DNA from: Magnaporthiopsis rhizophila
Lineage: Eukaryota; Ascomycota; Sordariomycetes; Magnaporthales; Magnaporthaceae
Direction: 5' to 3'
DNA length: 64,000 bases
Assembly (NCBI GenBank): GCA_003049465.1
Contig: PYSS01000018.1
Location: 190,792 to 254,791, forward strand
Within the stretch, counting starts at the first letter, position 1. Every line of letters begins with the position of its first letter. The notes under the pieces were generated by a model. The model did not search any database. It worked only from the letters and a program-made list of their open reading frames with translations, and was not told the origin of the DNA. This document shows positions 43,349 through 56,584 of this stretch, in pieces. Position numbers and translations under genes: made by a program.

Positions 43349-46300
43349 TCATCTTCTGTTTGCCCGTCTTGACGTATCTCATCCCGGAGCCCCTTTGCCT
43401 CTTTTGCCCGAACACGATCCATGTCGGTAGAAAAATTTGAAGCAAGAGCACCCATTTCATTTCCATGCGTGCACCGGCGACGTCAAGCGACCGGCAATGG
43501 AATTAGAAGCTGGCTAGGCACAGACGCCGGGTAATTTGGCTGGGGGGTGCAGGGCAGGGGCCCAGGCCGGCGCCGGGTCGCATCGACAAGACCCTTTTAA
43601 AAATATCGTTGTGCATACAGCTCTGAATCCAATGACAGCCCAGAGTGTCGAAGTAAATTGACCTTTCGGGTGCCTACCAATATCAGCGCGGTCTCCCCAA
43701 TCTGGACACTGATCTTCTTTCCCATTTTCTTTTTTTGGACCCCGACCCATCATTTTACACCGTTGGTGGCAGAGAGGCGGGATCGCAGCACAGCGGTCGC
43801 AGGACAACTCTTTGATGCTTCCAATGCCGTTGAGGGGAGTCACCGAGCTTCCCTCCCGCCGCTCCACCTCAAAGGTCACGGTGACTTGTAGGCCCCAGCC
43901 GCTATCCCAACAATTGGACGTAGCCGAAATCAATTCTATCAAGGCTCAAGAATCCGTCGCATGTGATTGCGGGCTTTGCTTTCTCTGCTTCTTCGCGGCG
44001 CGTCCTTTTGCATCGACGTGATAATAAAGATAGGCTGATGTAGCGGCGGGTGGGACACCACACCGTTTTTCGTCGTTTGACGGGATGCATATGTGCCACA
44101 CCCCTGCGGGCCGCCCGTGCACCACCAATTCAGTTCATCTGGTCCAATCCGTCCATCTGATCCAATCCATGTCGCCTGTCGGTCTGATGGGGATCGGAAC
44201 CGTCCCGTTTCGATAGAATCAACGGTCACAAGAATAGTGGTGAGGGGAACCAGATACAAGAAAGGACGACAAAAAAAGCTACATGCCTTCTGATAAGTTA
44301 CTAGCTTTGGGTACCGACATTGTCCAAGTCCCGCGTGGCGGGCTGGCCGCAGTATGCTGGTGCAATCCTGACGTGACTCTCCTTCTGTCTTGCCAAAGAG
44401 AAGCGACATTGAGCTTATTTGACGAACTTTACCCAGTTCGATTTTGGCCGCAGGTGCCAAACTCATTGAAGCTAAGCGAATCGCGCCCTTAGCGTTCATT
44501 TGAAGTTTGGAGTGCGCTGTCGTCAGTTCGAGGCGGCGCGCTGGTCTCGGACAGGGTACAGAGAACTTAGGTGTGGAGAGTGGCCTGCCCCTCTCTCAAC
44601 GTCGATTGGAAATACTTCCCTGCTCGGCTTGGTTTCTGCTGCTTCTTTCCGGGCTGTTCTTTTTTTTTTTTTTTCCTTCCCGGACCCACGCGACGCCTGA
44701 CGGGGAAGGGGCCAAGGTCCGTCCGGCGCGGAGGACCCTCGAGGAATGCTCAACTGCCCGTTTATGCGCCACCCCCGTCACGCACAGACAAATGCGATTT
44801 TTTTTTTCTTTCGCCAGCGTCGTCGCATAACGGCCACCCAGCTTCCTTCTCTCGGCGCTACACAACCTGCCCCCACGCGCTTCGGCGAACAGTATAGCAC
44901 TGCGTCCATATTGCCTTGTCAACTGTCCTGCAATCTTGTGGCTGGTGGCCGTGATGCTGCCCCCGGTAATGGTGGAGTTGACACCTCTTTGCCTTCGTCC
45001 TTCTACAGGCTTGAGTCGCATTCTTGGACGGCTGCTGATTTCGGCGCGTTCGTTGCGACTGGCAGCCGAGCCTAGAAGAGGCGGCCCAGGTCGGATCCCG
45101 TCTTTGACAGCAGATGACAGGCGAGGGAGGAACACCCCTGGGGCGCGTCATGGCTGGCCCGGGTTACGGGGTACCTCGCCTGCCCCTGCCCTGGACCGTC
45201 TGCCATGGAGTCCGCGACCTGCTTCCACCTCCACCTCCACTCAACGACTCCTTCACTTTCCGCACACCGCACACCCCCTTAGTCCCCACCAAATCTGCAT
45301 AAGCGGTGGAACCGGCCAGCCGAACGGACGTTGCTCCGGGACTAGCGCAACGGCACAAAAAGAACGGATACGGAAACTGGAAGCTTGGTCCTCTGCCAAG
45401 AGGAGCTGCCGCGACAGGGAAAAAAGAGAGGAGGAAAAAAAAAAAAAAAAAAGGAAAAAAAGGCAAATACAACACAAAAAGAACCACAGCCGACTGTAGG
45501 CAGGCAAAAATACACCCATACGCCGTCGAGCACCGTAGACTCCTCTGTTTGAAAGAGATCAGGGGCTATGCGAGTAAAAGCAAAGCAAAGCAGAGCAGAA
45601 AATGCAGCACGTCCCGGCGAGGGCGAGGGACTCGGAAACGCAAGAAGTGCTGCACACACACATCCACCCCAGTCCCATCCGTTTCCCCCATTATGCTCAG
45701 CGCAGGCTGGCCTGGCATACACCAATGCACGGCGTATAGGGCTCACCCCGTACGTGTGTGCCTGCCCGCGCGCAAGTGTACGCATCACGCACAGTGGCAC
45801 CCAGCCACGGGCGGCATCTGGCTCGTTGTGTCCAACTCCATCAGTCTTTTTGTTCTGCCCTGGGCAATAGCTGAGGGAATGATACATGCACGCATGCAGT
45901 TCGCAGCAGAGAGCACGAAAGGGAAAAACTGGGACGGACGTCTGACCGCACGAGGGCGGTCGATGTTTGCCCGCCGTGGGCCCTTGTCCATAGCGGAGAA
46001 GGTGGCGATGGGGTGCCATGCCCACCAGCCCACCCACCTTTGGGGCCTGTAGGCAATCTACGCATACATACAAGCCGAAAAAAGCGACAGCCTACCCTGG
46101 CACTGGCACGCTACGCTTTGCCGAAGCTCTGGACCGGCCTGGCTCCGTGCCCTGCACATCTGCAGGACTGCCCAGATCAGCCAGGAATGTGCTGTGGGTG
46201 TGTGGGCACTGCCTACACATGAGCACTACACTCTCACACACATGCGCGCGCACACACGCATGCACACACACCACACAGAGTCGTACCAGCAGGGCCGGCA

Positions 46301-49300
46301 AGGTCGGTATGTATGCGGCCGGCGGGCAGTTACACAGGTAGGTGTGTAAAATATGTACATCCCTTTTTTGCTCTGCACACAGAGGCGGCCACACCTGTAG
46401 GCGTGTGCTTGTGAAGGGTGTGCGCCTTGACTCTCCCCTGCCTCCCACCTGCCACCTACCTGACCTATACACCACACATCTGATGTTCATAAGCACCAGC
46501 CCCAGCTTGCTTTGCTAGGCAGGCAAAGAGAAAAACAGACCAGGCCAGGGGCCATGCGAATGCCCAACCCTAGCCAGACAGACATCACCACCCGCACCGC
46601 CATCGAATAGTGCGCCGGCTTCCGACTGGATGCTTTGTGCTGGGTGTCATTAACAGCCCCAGTCTCGATACCACACGGCTCACCTTCTCGACTGGTATAT
46701 CCACCAGCTCTCCCCTGTCTACCTCCTCCCCGCCCTTTTTCCTCCCATCCCATCTTTTGCCCATCCCGACGCCAATCCTCCAACGTGTGACCGGTTCCTG
46801 CAAATCCCTCCTTGGAAACCGTCCGCTTTGCCTGCAAGTATCAGACGCGGCATTGTTCTTGCGCTTCCAGCCCTGCGCGCCGCTCACCTTGTCGAGTCTT
46901 GCTCGTCCCTAACGGCGCACATCCCTCCCCCTGTGCAACATTACACCGAACCTTGTGAAACCCGGGTTGCTCAATTCGGCAGCAGACGACTTTCGACAGC
47001 CGCAGGTCTGGTCCTCGGGAAACCACCGAACGAGTAGCGCTTTTCGACCCATCCCACCAAACACTGCCCACCACACGCCCCCTTGACGCGAGTCTACTGC
47101 AAGAAAGGAAAAGAAAGAGAGAAAAAAGAGTAGGGAAACCAAGCAAACGACTTGCCGCTTTCTGACCCCAGCCACCGCTACACCTGCATTCTTTAATGCG
47201 ATCTTCTTTTACCACTCTTTTGTAATCACTTCCATTTGCCGGCTACTGCCATTTGCGGCCGCACCCTCGTCCTGTCTTGTCTTGTTGGTTTACGCCCGGT
47301 GAGCCCGAAGCAAGGAGCTCCCCTCCACGGCCGAATCCCCGGTGAAGCCGCAGCATTGAGTCCATGGGTCTCGTCTGATATCGTGCAAGAGGGGGACCTT
47401 TTCCGCTATCTGCCATTCTCTAGACCGGGATCTTGCTGGGTGGGAAATCCGAGCCACGAGGAGCTGGAGCTGGAGCGGGCCGACGGACAGAGCGCCTGAA
47501 AGCAGCCTTGCGCCAAGGGAGATCATTCCGTCAAACCTCACACCCACAGACTTGGGATCAAAATACGGGCGTACCCGGCGAGCGATCGTCATCGCGGGTC
47601 CATACGGAGCCTGAAGGCCATCGCTAACGGCCTCGTCGAAGGTACATTGGTGCGCGTTCAGCTGCCTGACTTCTTGTCTCCCTACCTACCACCTACAGCT
47701 TCTCTCCCGTGATCGGCCATCAACGAAGCGGCGCCAGCAAGAACGAACGGCATCATCAGATCCTCGACAACGAATCACCGCGCACAATAGGATCTAACAG
47801 GCAGGAGCAGGGCAGGGAGAGAAGCAAAAGACGGTGATTTTTGTTGAGGAGGTAGTGCGGGGCTAAACGACGACTTCTGTGACGAGCCATCATCACTTGG
47901 CGAACGGCCGACATCATCGTGGGCCGCACCCTCGCACCCCGAACAGCGCCACGCCCGACCCCTAACCTTTCCGGATTCGACCTTCCCGGTATCAGTGGGT
48001 CCTCGGCTACGTCGAGAGGAGGCGAACGAGCGAAGTCGCAGTCTACGGTCTACCACCACCACACAGGTTCAGGCAGAACTCCACGGGAGTGAGTATGCTT
48101 TGTCTGAAAGGAACGGGATTTGCAAGAAACGGACGTCGTTTTTTTTTTTCGCGGTATCCCCAGACCGTTTAGGCACGCCTCGAGCCTTTGCACCGTTTGC
48201 CACCCGCCCGTCTGAGCACAACGCTCCAGAGCGCGTCTTCCGATCCCAAGAACGCAAGCACACAGCAAGCACCTGCTGCGAGCCAGACCCCGCCCGTGTC
48301 TGTCTCGTCTCTCGAGTCTGGTACCGGGCCGTCTTACTGCAGCCATATAGAGTACTGCACACACAAACACACACACACCCACCCCCTCCTCCCGCTCGCG
48401 CAAGACCCGACCCTCTGAGCGGAATACCTCGCGCCACCATCACAACTGCCATTGTCACCCTCTTCTTTCCGATAGTGCAGGCGCCTGGCCACCCGTCGCA
48501 GCCGGAACCTCACCCACCACTTGCTTCCACGCCACCTCCTGGCCTTGAGCCGTGCACCCTTCCCCTCCACCCACTCAGGCCTGCCCTGGCTCCTTGACCC
48601 CTACCAGTCGGAACCACACCCTGCCGTGGGCTTCCCTATCAACCGGCCCCGCCCTACCTTCGTTGGCTTGGCGGACCTGGCCTCGCTCAAGCCGCCCACA
48701 CGCCCCTCCCTCGAGCCGTGGCCCTATAACAAGCATATGATATATCGGCCGACGGTCCCCTGCACCTACGCTGGAAGTTAGCCAACCTCATTCGGCTACC
48801 TGCCTACACCTACTTGGCTCCCCTACCCACCCATCCGATCCTGATCCACCCGGAGCATATCAAGATCTTGTGCCTAGGCCTCGGGTCGCCGCCTACCCCA
48901 GCTCCCACCGCCCATATATCTGATCTTGCACTTCCTCGTTGCTCCTAACAAAGTGGCGGAAAACCCACCCCGCCCGGAACACTCTCGCTCCCCTCTGCGG
49001 ATCAGATCGCCTGGTCCCATTGTCCTTGGTCCGAGGACTACCGGTACGCTGCCGTGATCCGGCCCAGATCAGGCGAGGAAGGCGCGTTGCGCTGAAGAGC
49101 ACTCGGGACGACAGGGGCTCTTTCCTCTTACGCCGCGAGCTGCCATCCTAAGCTGGAAAGAGGCAAGACACTCTTCCTTGCCCCTTCCTCCCCACCGCCT
49201 GAACAGAGCCGAGGATTGGCGCACAACCGCACGACATTGGATCTTCGATCGTCTCTTCAGTTCACTCGGCTCGCGTACGTTGATTGCAACTTTGCGTCAT

Positions 49301-49793
49301 CGCGTCTCTCACCAGTCCCCGCGTGGCTCCGTTGCTCGAAGCCTCTCTCTTTGAGGGCAAACTCCAAGAGCTGAGCCTCCACTACGTCGAGGTTGCCTTG
49401 CGCCTCGAAAGCAAAGAACGCCAATTTTTCCTCGCAGATATTGCGCTCCACCTCACGACAGAGGATATTCCTTTCCGCCACCGTCGTCGCTGCCCACGGG
49501 ACCGACGAAGCATTCAACGGGTGGCACGCCGAGGGTTTTCCCCCTGAGGCACGAACCGGAAAAAGAGCGCGTGTTTGACCACCCGCTGGACACTTAGAAG
49601 ATGAGCTGGGACAGCTAGGGGCGACCATTTCAATATCCATTACCCACGCCTCCTCCTGAAACCCCGGGTCCAGCAAACGAAAGCGCATTCTGGCTCGACG
49701 AAAACCAGCCCTCCCCTACAGCCTCTTTGCCAACCCACAGTTCGACAGGGAACCTTCGCCATCACCGCAAGTTTGGCAACAGAAGTCGACCCT
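43349..49793. other. Gene desert, part 3, and probable long vosA upstream/leader region
   Basis: 6.4 kb without a supported gene. It has CT-rich runs, CA-rich sequence (about 46230-46270, 48360-48375), a poly(T) at 44660-44674 and many short upstream ATGs. The last part probably includes a long vosA promoter and leader. Confidence 0.5.
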
Positions 49794-51546
49794 ATGACGC
49801 TAGAAACAAATTACCCCATACCAACCAGCTACCCGGCGCAGCCCAGCTACTCAATGCCGACCACAGAAGCCTTGCCAGGCAGACCACTCATGATTGGCGC
49901 CCCGTACGGCGATCCGCAGCTGGCGGAAACGCCTGTCGAGGAGATTGACAACGGCTACACCTTAACCATACGGCAGCAGCCAAAGCATGCCCGGGTTGCC
50001 TTGGGCAAGGAGAAAGGTATGTTCTGCCAACCTAGCTCCCGTAGGACACGCTTTACTGCGGTGCTGCTTTTTGCTGACAGATGGGATCGTATTGCCTAAC
50101 AAACCTAGACCGGAAACCTATCGATCCTCCACCAATCGTCCAGCTCAAAAGGTCACTGCGTAAAGATCCCCACCAAAACTTCCTGCATAGTAAGTGGTGT
50201 TCGCATCCTCTCTTACTCTTTTCGTCTGCGTGAGCGCCAGCGAAGCTAATTCCAGCACAGGCCCATATTATTTCATGACTTGCAGGTTAATAGCCGCCGA
50301 TGACCACAGTGAAGAGCCCTCGTCCAAGAGCCTGGTCGGGACACTGGTCTCATCCCTCCATCGCTTGAGAGACAGTGACAATCAGGATGGCGGCTTCTTT
50401 GTATTTGGGGATCTCTCGGTGAGGGAAGAGGGCACCTTCAGGCTCATGTTCTCACTCTTCGACCTCAACCGCGCCGAGTACGATAACGTGGCAACCACAG
50501 TCACGGCGCCATTTACTGTCCATCCGGCCAAGAGCTTCCCCGGCATGACCGAGTCGACTTTCCTGACCCGGTCCTTCAGCGACCAGGGCGTGAGGTTACG
50601 GCTGAGGAAGGACTCGCGGACCATGACGACGCGGAAGAGAAACCATCAGCACGCCGAGGTGGCGCGCAAACACTCGGACTGGGACAAGCAGCAAGACCCT
50701 TCTCGCCCGAACAGCATCATCGAGGGCCAGATAACGCCCACAGAACGCACAATGGGGTCCTTTCCGAGCGCGAGCGGCTACTACGACCAGGGCTCGCACC
50801 GAGGGCACTATGCAGACAGCTACCCGCCAGACCCGTCGTACTACGGATCAGAGGGCACGGTCAAGCGTATGCGCTACACTATGCCCAGCAACGAGGTCTC
50901 ACAGTCTCCGACATATCTCCAGACCCACGATATGGGCCACGGCTTCATGTCTGGAAGGAGTCCGTTCAACAATGAGACCAGCGGTGAGCCCCCCAGAAAG
51001 GTGATGCGGCCCACCCTTTCCGGATCCGGCAGCGACACCAACCCGTCGCCGACGTTCCTCGCCTCGCGTCACCCGGCCATAACGGGCAGCGAGGTGACAC
51101 AATCGCCAACAAGCTACATGGCGCCGCGCCCACCCGGCATTCCTGTCAGCGAGGTGACCCAGTCGGCAGGATACCAGTCAACCCCGTACCTGTCGCCGCA
51201 AGATCTAGGCCACAGCTACGGGTCGGCAGCACGGCCTGGCTTCTCGCCGGACACGGGAGTGGCGCCGGCCTCCCTCCCGCCGCCTCCGCCGCCACCGCCA
51301 CCAACGACGACAACAGCCACTGCAACTGGATCAGCTCCAGTGGCGCACGATCTCACGCCAACTTTCGCCTCTGCGCGGGCGCCATACCCGACGGACCCCG
51401 TCCCTGTCTCCCTGCCACTGCCGAATACGACAACGGCGTCCACGATGCCGTCGATGACGATGGGCCACGGATACCAGACGCAGTCAAGCTATCCTCCCCA
51501 CCGCATAAACACCCAACTTGGCAGCCAGGAGGCTAAGTGGTGGTAA
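49794..51546 (+). CDS. vosA: Velvet-domain regulator VosA (spore viability factor)
   Basis: Three exons: 49794-50016, 50109-50189 and 50261-51546, giving 529 aa; the first in-frame ATG is 49794. The velvet DNA-binding domain starts near residue 57 with YTLTIRQQPKHARVALGKEK, continues DRKPIDPPPIVQLK, then PYYFMTCRL, SLVGTLVSSLHRLRD, GGFFVFGDLSVREEGTFRL, FPGMTESTFLTRSFSDQGVR and ends about residue 235. The RQQP..VALGKEKDRKP signature separates VosA from VeA and VelB. A basic stretch TRKRNHQHAEVARK may be the nuclear signal. The long C-terminus is Pro/Ser/Thr-rich with a poly-Pro run. VosA forms dimers with itself or VelB, binds DNA, and controls spore trehalose, wall glucan and long-term viability. 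An extended gene-free region lies upstream. Confidence 0.95.
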
Positions 51547-53053
51547 AGGGCCCCTTTTCTCTCCATCCTACTTTCTTTTGTTCCTGGGCTTTTGCCCCCG
51601 TTGTGGCGAGGACTATACATGCTTTAAATACCTTTTGAGACTTGATATGATGATATATTTTTATACCTCTTTTTTGCGAATCCCCCGTTTGCTTCGTTCT
51701 TCTTTCATTTGCCCCTGTTCGGATTCCCACGTGTTCCTGGTTAGCCTTCGGTGGTATTACTCATTAATACCTTTCTGGTGTTGCCCGGTGTGACAGTTCG
51801 TTTCTTTTGTTTTTTTGGCTAACCGTTTCTGTTTCCTTAAATCCTCGTTTGTTCACATTCCTGAGCCAGATGCCCACGTCATACACATACCCCACATGCC
51901 CTATACACCTAGCGACTCCTTATCACTTTGGGATTTAAAAAAAAAAAAACAAGAGAGAACGAAGTTACTTTTTATTCAATTGCAGGCGAAGGGGAAATGC
52001 AAGGAAGCTGAAAGCGGGGAACGTTACGTCGCCGGGACGCGAATTCGAGCGGGCGCAGCGTTGGGCTTCGTGGCTGGGTGGTCTCGTCTGCTTTTCGTTC
52101 TATACCCCAACAGAGAACCCAAGAACTCGGGACTCGTGCCTTTCGACTGCCCAGCTTGGTCATGAGAAAGTACGTTGCGCCAGGAGTCTGGGTATCTTAC
52201 CTAGTCAGCGAATACATTTGATGATATTTATGGTTTTTTGTTCACCACCCAGCACGGCTCACCTAGGCTAGGACATGGGCCGCTGTCGCCCAGTAACTCT
52301 GGCCTTGATACCCGAAATTTGATAATTGCAAGTCAATGCCGCATACCGTACCTGTCTACCTCATTGTAAGCCAGCCAGACGCAAGGTGAACGCTTTTTTA
52401 CACGGACTGGGCTCTAGGCCATCGCATCGCGATTGAACCATTGCCCAACGAATCCAATGACGTATTCCCTCGGCGCCTGCACCAACCCCCCAGCCCCCGT
52501 CGTCTTGCCAAGCCGCATTAACGACAAGACGGGCCAATACGTGTGACGATCCAGGTACAGTGAGCTGGAGCGTGGCGCAAAAGAGACAACTGTGACGGGC
52601 GGGACGGTCTTGTTTGACCACAACTTCATGTCCTCCTCTCCTGCCTCTTTTTTTCTTTGGTCACACCTCCCTTTTCCAATGCGCTCCTCCTCCCCCGCCT
52701 GTCGCTTCTGGACTCGGTCCAGACCGGTCTCCTCCCTTTCCCCAGCATTTGCTTGGCCTCCCGAACAGGGAAACAATCTCGCACCCCCCACCCTGACCCC
52801 CTGCCCGCCGTTCCACTCGGTCGTGCGCGCCCCCCGCACCGGGCAGGAAAGCCGGCATAGGAGAGATTAAGTAGGACGGACGGCTACAAGAGACACGCGC
52901 GCCCGCGCGCTCCGTACTGACCGCCTACTCCCATCACGGGATTCACTCTCTCTTCCCGTCCGGACTTATTTCTGGTCGGTCGCCGACTAGCGCTGTCTTC
53001 CCGCCTGTGTGTCAAAAGATCAACAGCTCCCTCACACTCACTCACTTATAGCC
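51547..53053. other. Intergenic region vosA / AA12 gene
   Basis: About 1.5 kb without a gene. It holds the vosA 3' end, a pyrimidine-rich stretch at about 52620-52800 and the promoter of the AA12-type gene. Confidence 0.6.
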
Positions 53054-54724
53054 ATGGCGCCACCAACAACACCCCCACGAAATGCGGCGGCGGCGGCGGC
53101 TGTGCTTTTGGCGTGCTGGCCGAGCGCGGCCGCAGCCCAAGCGGTGTCCTGTCCGAACGCTCTGACGCCCTCGTATCCGGCCCCGGTGCTCGGGGCCGGG
53201 TGGACGGCGCAGCTGGTCGCCACGGGGCTCAGCACCCCGCGCGGCGTCGTGCTCGACGGCAGCGGCGGCCTGCTGGTCGTCGAGTCCGGCCGCGGGATCC
53301 GGCGGTTCACCTTTAAGGATGATGGTAATGGTGGCTGTTTCGGGGTCGACAAGAACCAGACTGTGGTTGAGCTCAGCGAGGTAGGTACCGGCCTTCTCAT
53401 TACATATCGTATGTGTGCCGCTAACTCACAAGCTCACGCCAGCTCAACCACGGCATCGACCTATCCGAAGACGGCAAGACGCTGTACGCGTCGTCGGCCG
53501 ACTCGGTCTACTCGTGGGAGTACGACGCCGGCCGGGGCTCGGCCAAGCCCGACAGCCGCAGGACGCTGGTCAGCGGCATGACCAACACCGACCACGTCTC
53601 GCGCACCGTCGTGGTGTCGCGCAAGTCCAAGGACACGCTGCTCGTCCACCGCGGCAGCGCCTCCAACATGGACGCCAACGCGCGCGACAAGACCTCGGGC
53701 ATATCGCAGATCCGCGCATTTGACCTCACCTCCCTCCCCGACGGCGGGAGGCGCGCCTACAGGTACGCGTCCGAGGGCAGGCTCGTGGGCTGGGGCCTGC
53801 GCAACTCGGTCGGCGTGGCCGAGCACCCGGCCACGGGAGGCGTGTACAGCGTCGAGAACTCGGCCGACGACGTGAAGCGCATGGGCGTCGACGTGCACCG
53901 CGACAACCCGGGCGAGGAGATGAACTTCCACGGCACCGTCGCTTCTCCCAAGGGTGCGAACCACGGATACCCGGACTGCTTCGCCATCTGGGACGCCAAC
54001 GTGCCGCAAGGGTCCGGGATGAGGACCGGGTCGCAGTTCGCGCTCGGCCCTGGGGAGGAAGGGGCAGGCAACGTGACCGACGCGGCGTGTGCGAGCGGCG
54101 ACTACACGGCGCCTAGGCTCACGTTCCAGGCGCACATGGCGCCGCTCGACCTCAAATTTTCGGCCGATGGAGCTGAGGCCTATGTTGCGTTTCATGGAAG
54201 CTGTAAGACGACTAGCTGGCACCCTACCCCCTTGTTCGTTCACATTGACTAAACGATCTATGAAATGAATAGGGAACCGAGCAGATCCCGTGGGCTACAA
54301 GATCTCCATGATCAAATTCGCCAACGGCGAGCCCACCGAGCCGACAGACAGCCGCTCCTCGACCATCGACATCATGTCAAACGCAGATCTGTCCGCCTGC
54401 CCGGGCCGGTGCTTCCGCCCCGTCGCCTTGGCCTTGGATCACCAAAAGGGTCGCATGTTCATGAGCTCCGACGAGACGGGCGAGATCTACGTGCTGCGCA
54501 AGTCTGAGATGGCTGCTACCGGCCCGGGGAACGGTGGTCGTGGTGGTAACAGCGCTGGTGAGTCCTCCTACGCGTTTTTTTTTTCCCCGGTCCACCAGTG
54601 CCCACATGTCAAACCACATTCGTCATATCATCCTTGGGGCAAAATCTTTTCTCCCACCCTCATAGAACGATGCGTTTTTCGATGATGGGCTGCAGGGGCT
54701 CCTGGGACATCACGTACTGACTGA
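53054..54724 (+). CDS. Secreted PQQ-dependent pyranose/sorbosone dehydrogenase-like protein (AA12-type)
   Basis: Four exons: 53054-53380, 53443-54202, 54273-54557 and 54696-54724, giving 466 aa. The N-terminus has a signal peptide with a poly-Ala core (NAAAAAAVLLACWPSAAAAQA). The body is a six-bladed beta-propeller of the soluble glucose/sorbosone dehydrogenase type: GLSTPRGVVLDGSGGLLVVESG, LNHGIDLSEDGKTLYASS, DHVSRTVVVSRKSKDTLLVHRG, GWGLRNSVGVAEHPATGGVYSVENSAD, NPGEEMNFHG, HGYPDCFAIWD, AHMAPLDLKFS and CFRPVALALD. Fungal AA12 enzymes oxidise sugars outside the cell using PQQ and pass electrons on. No cytochrome domain or CBM1 is visible here, so this is the single-domain form. The tiny last exon is the weakest part; without it the frame runs to 54685. 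Activity is inferred. Confidence 0.9.
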
Positions 54725-55809
54725 CGAATCTTGGAAGATCTCTAGGTCAACTCGCAACGACAAACTTGTCATGGTCGGTGCGTTTGATGCTTGTCTTTGT
54801 CTGCCTCGGCAGGTGGTGGTAGACGAGGGTTGGGGGTGCATATGCCGTCATTGGGGGGTGGGCCAAGCATCTGGTATCGAAACACACGCCACTGGGGCAT
54901 CATCACCTTCTCGGCCATACGGTTGGAGCCCGTCCGAACATGTCAGTGAACCGCATCGGCCGTGGGCCTTGACAGCCTCCCGCGAGTGGGCAGTCCTTCG
55001 ACTCGACTCCCCGTCGGGTGACGGTGACACTGCAGCCCAAGAAAAGATGGGATCATCAGCTCGAATAACCTGCAGCCTTTGGCCCTGCCCACAGGCTCTC
55101 TCTGTCCGATCTTGCCACCCATGATAATAACAGCACGCGGAAATAACAACATCCAGCTGATTGGAATAAGCTTGAGTTGATGCATACCAGAACGACCTAC
55201 GTCCACACCCATATGACGCCTCTAGTCATCCCTGATTGCTATTACTGATTTGATTGTTTCTTTTTCCCCTTCTTTTTTTTTCCTTTCCGCCATCAGGCCA
55301 GCTCGTTCCAGTCGGCGTCGAGAATCATATCATCTTTGCCCAAAATACCGCATGGCGGAAGCAGACGCTTCAATGTTGCAGAGCACAAACCAGACGCCCC
55401 AAAGGATAATGCCCATGTGGCGCTTCGCATTCACAGCAATTTGTCGAAATATGCTCGCGGGTGCAGAACAGCGTTTTTTGAGAAGCGAGCTGGGGATCCA
55501 AGCTGGGCATCGCCGAGGCACCAGGTTCAAACCTTGGGTGGCTCGACACGTCCGGATACGAGAAGATATCGAGATGCAGGTTCAACAATTGTTTTCTTTG
55601 CGAGCGTCGTTTTTTTTCTCTACTATTCGCGAGTGATTTGTTGAAAACTGGTCGTCCATAAATTGGCCTTGGCCTGCTCCTTTCATCCCTTCCCTCTCGT
55701 CTCTATCAACTCCCAAGACCAACAACCAACACAACACAACCCAACACAATAGCCTGGCAGCCTCCACTGTCGGCTGGCACCTTGTCCTGGTCCCTTGTCA
55801 ACAGTTTGT

Positions 55810-55848
<39 letters not shown>

Positions 55849-55990
55849 CCTCCTTTTTTTTTTTTTTTTTTTTTTTTTTTGATATTTTGCCTCCCTTCTT
55901 GATCTTTCCAGCCGAAAGCGCGTTGGCGTTTGTTGAGCCTCCCAGCTTGACCTTTTATATATTCGTCCTTGCCAACCCCTGGCACCACCC
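54725..55990. other. Intergenic region with a split poly(T) tract
   Basis: 1.27 kb with no gene. Poly(T) runs at 55811-55848 and 55854-55880 are separated by CCTCC. A tRNA-like T-arm at 55521-55537 was examined and rejected. Confidence 0.6.
55811..55880. repeat. Interrupted poly(T) tract (38 + 27)
   Basis: Two T homopolymers separated by five bases, about 110 bp upstream of the next predicted start codon. Confidence 0.92.
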
Positions 55991-56519
55991 ATGACGTCCC
56001 ATCCTTCCCTTTTTCCCTTTCTGCTGGCCTTTCGTCCCAAGATGGAGGGAGAGAGCCCGGCAGACACCGCCCCTCCCCAGCAGCCGCCACGATCGGCGCT
56101 GCTATTCGCGGGCATGAACCCCGTGACTCCCCCCGGCCAGACAACCCGCCAGGACCCCACAACTCCGCCGCCCGCGCCCGCGCCGCCGCCGCCGCCGCCC
56201 CCTCCGCGCGATGCCCGTGCCGAGGCCATGACGGCCCTGTCCGGGGAGCTCGCCGCCGTGACCTCGTGCCTCGAGCGCGTGGCCAACAGCCTCCTCTACC
56301 AAGACCCGGCCGGACGCCCGGCTGTTGCGGGCGGCGAGCGCTACCGGGGAGAGCATTCCGTCGACACGCTCGACCTGCTCAGCGAGGCCCGCGCCCGGTG
56401 CGAACAGGCGGCGGAGCTGCTCGAGCAGCTGGGAGCCCGGCCGTCGTCCCCCAGCGTCTGGTACATGCCTTGGGCGACGGCTTCAGTCCAAAGGCATCCC
56501 GGCGACACGACAACAACAA

Positions 56520-56584
<65 letters not shown>

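Noticed and set aside
45306..46073. Overlapping ORFs of 243-248 codons on both strands
   Set aside because: Both frames are low complexity (poly-Lys/Phe from an A-run) and mutually exclusive; neither has family features.
55521..55537. T-arm-like CCAGG TTCAAAC CTTGG, possible tRNA
   Set aside because: No matching acceptor stem, anticodon arm or A box lies at the right distance on either strand.
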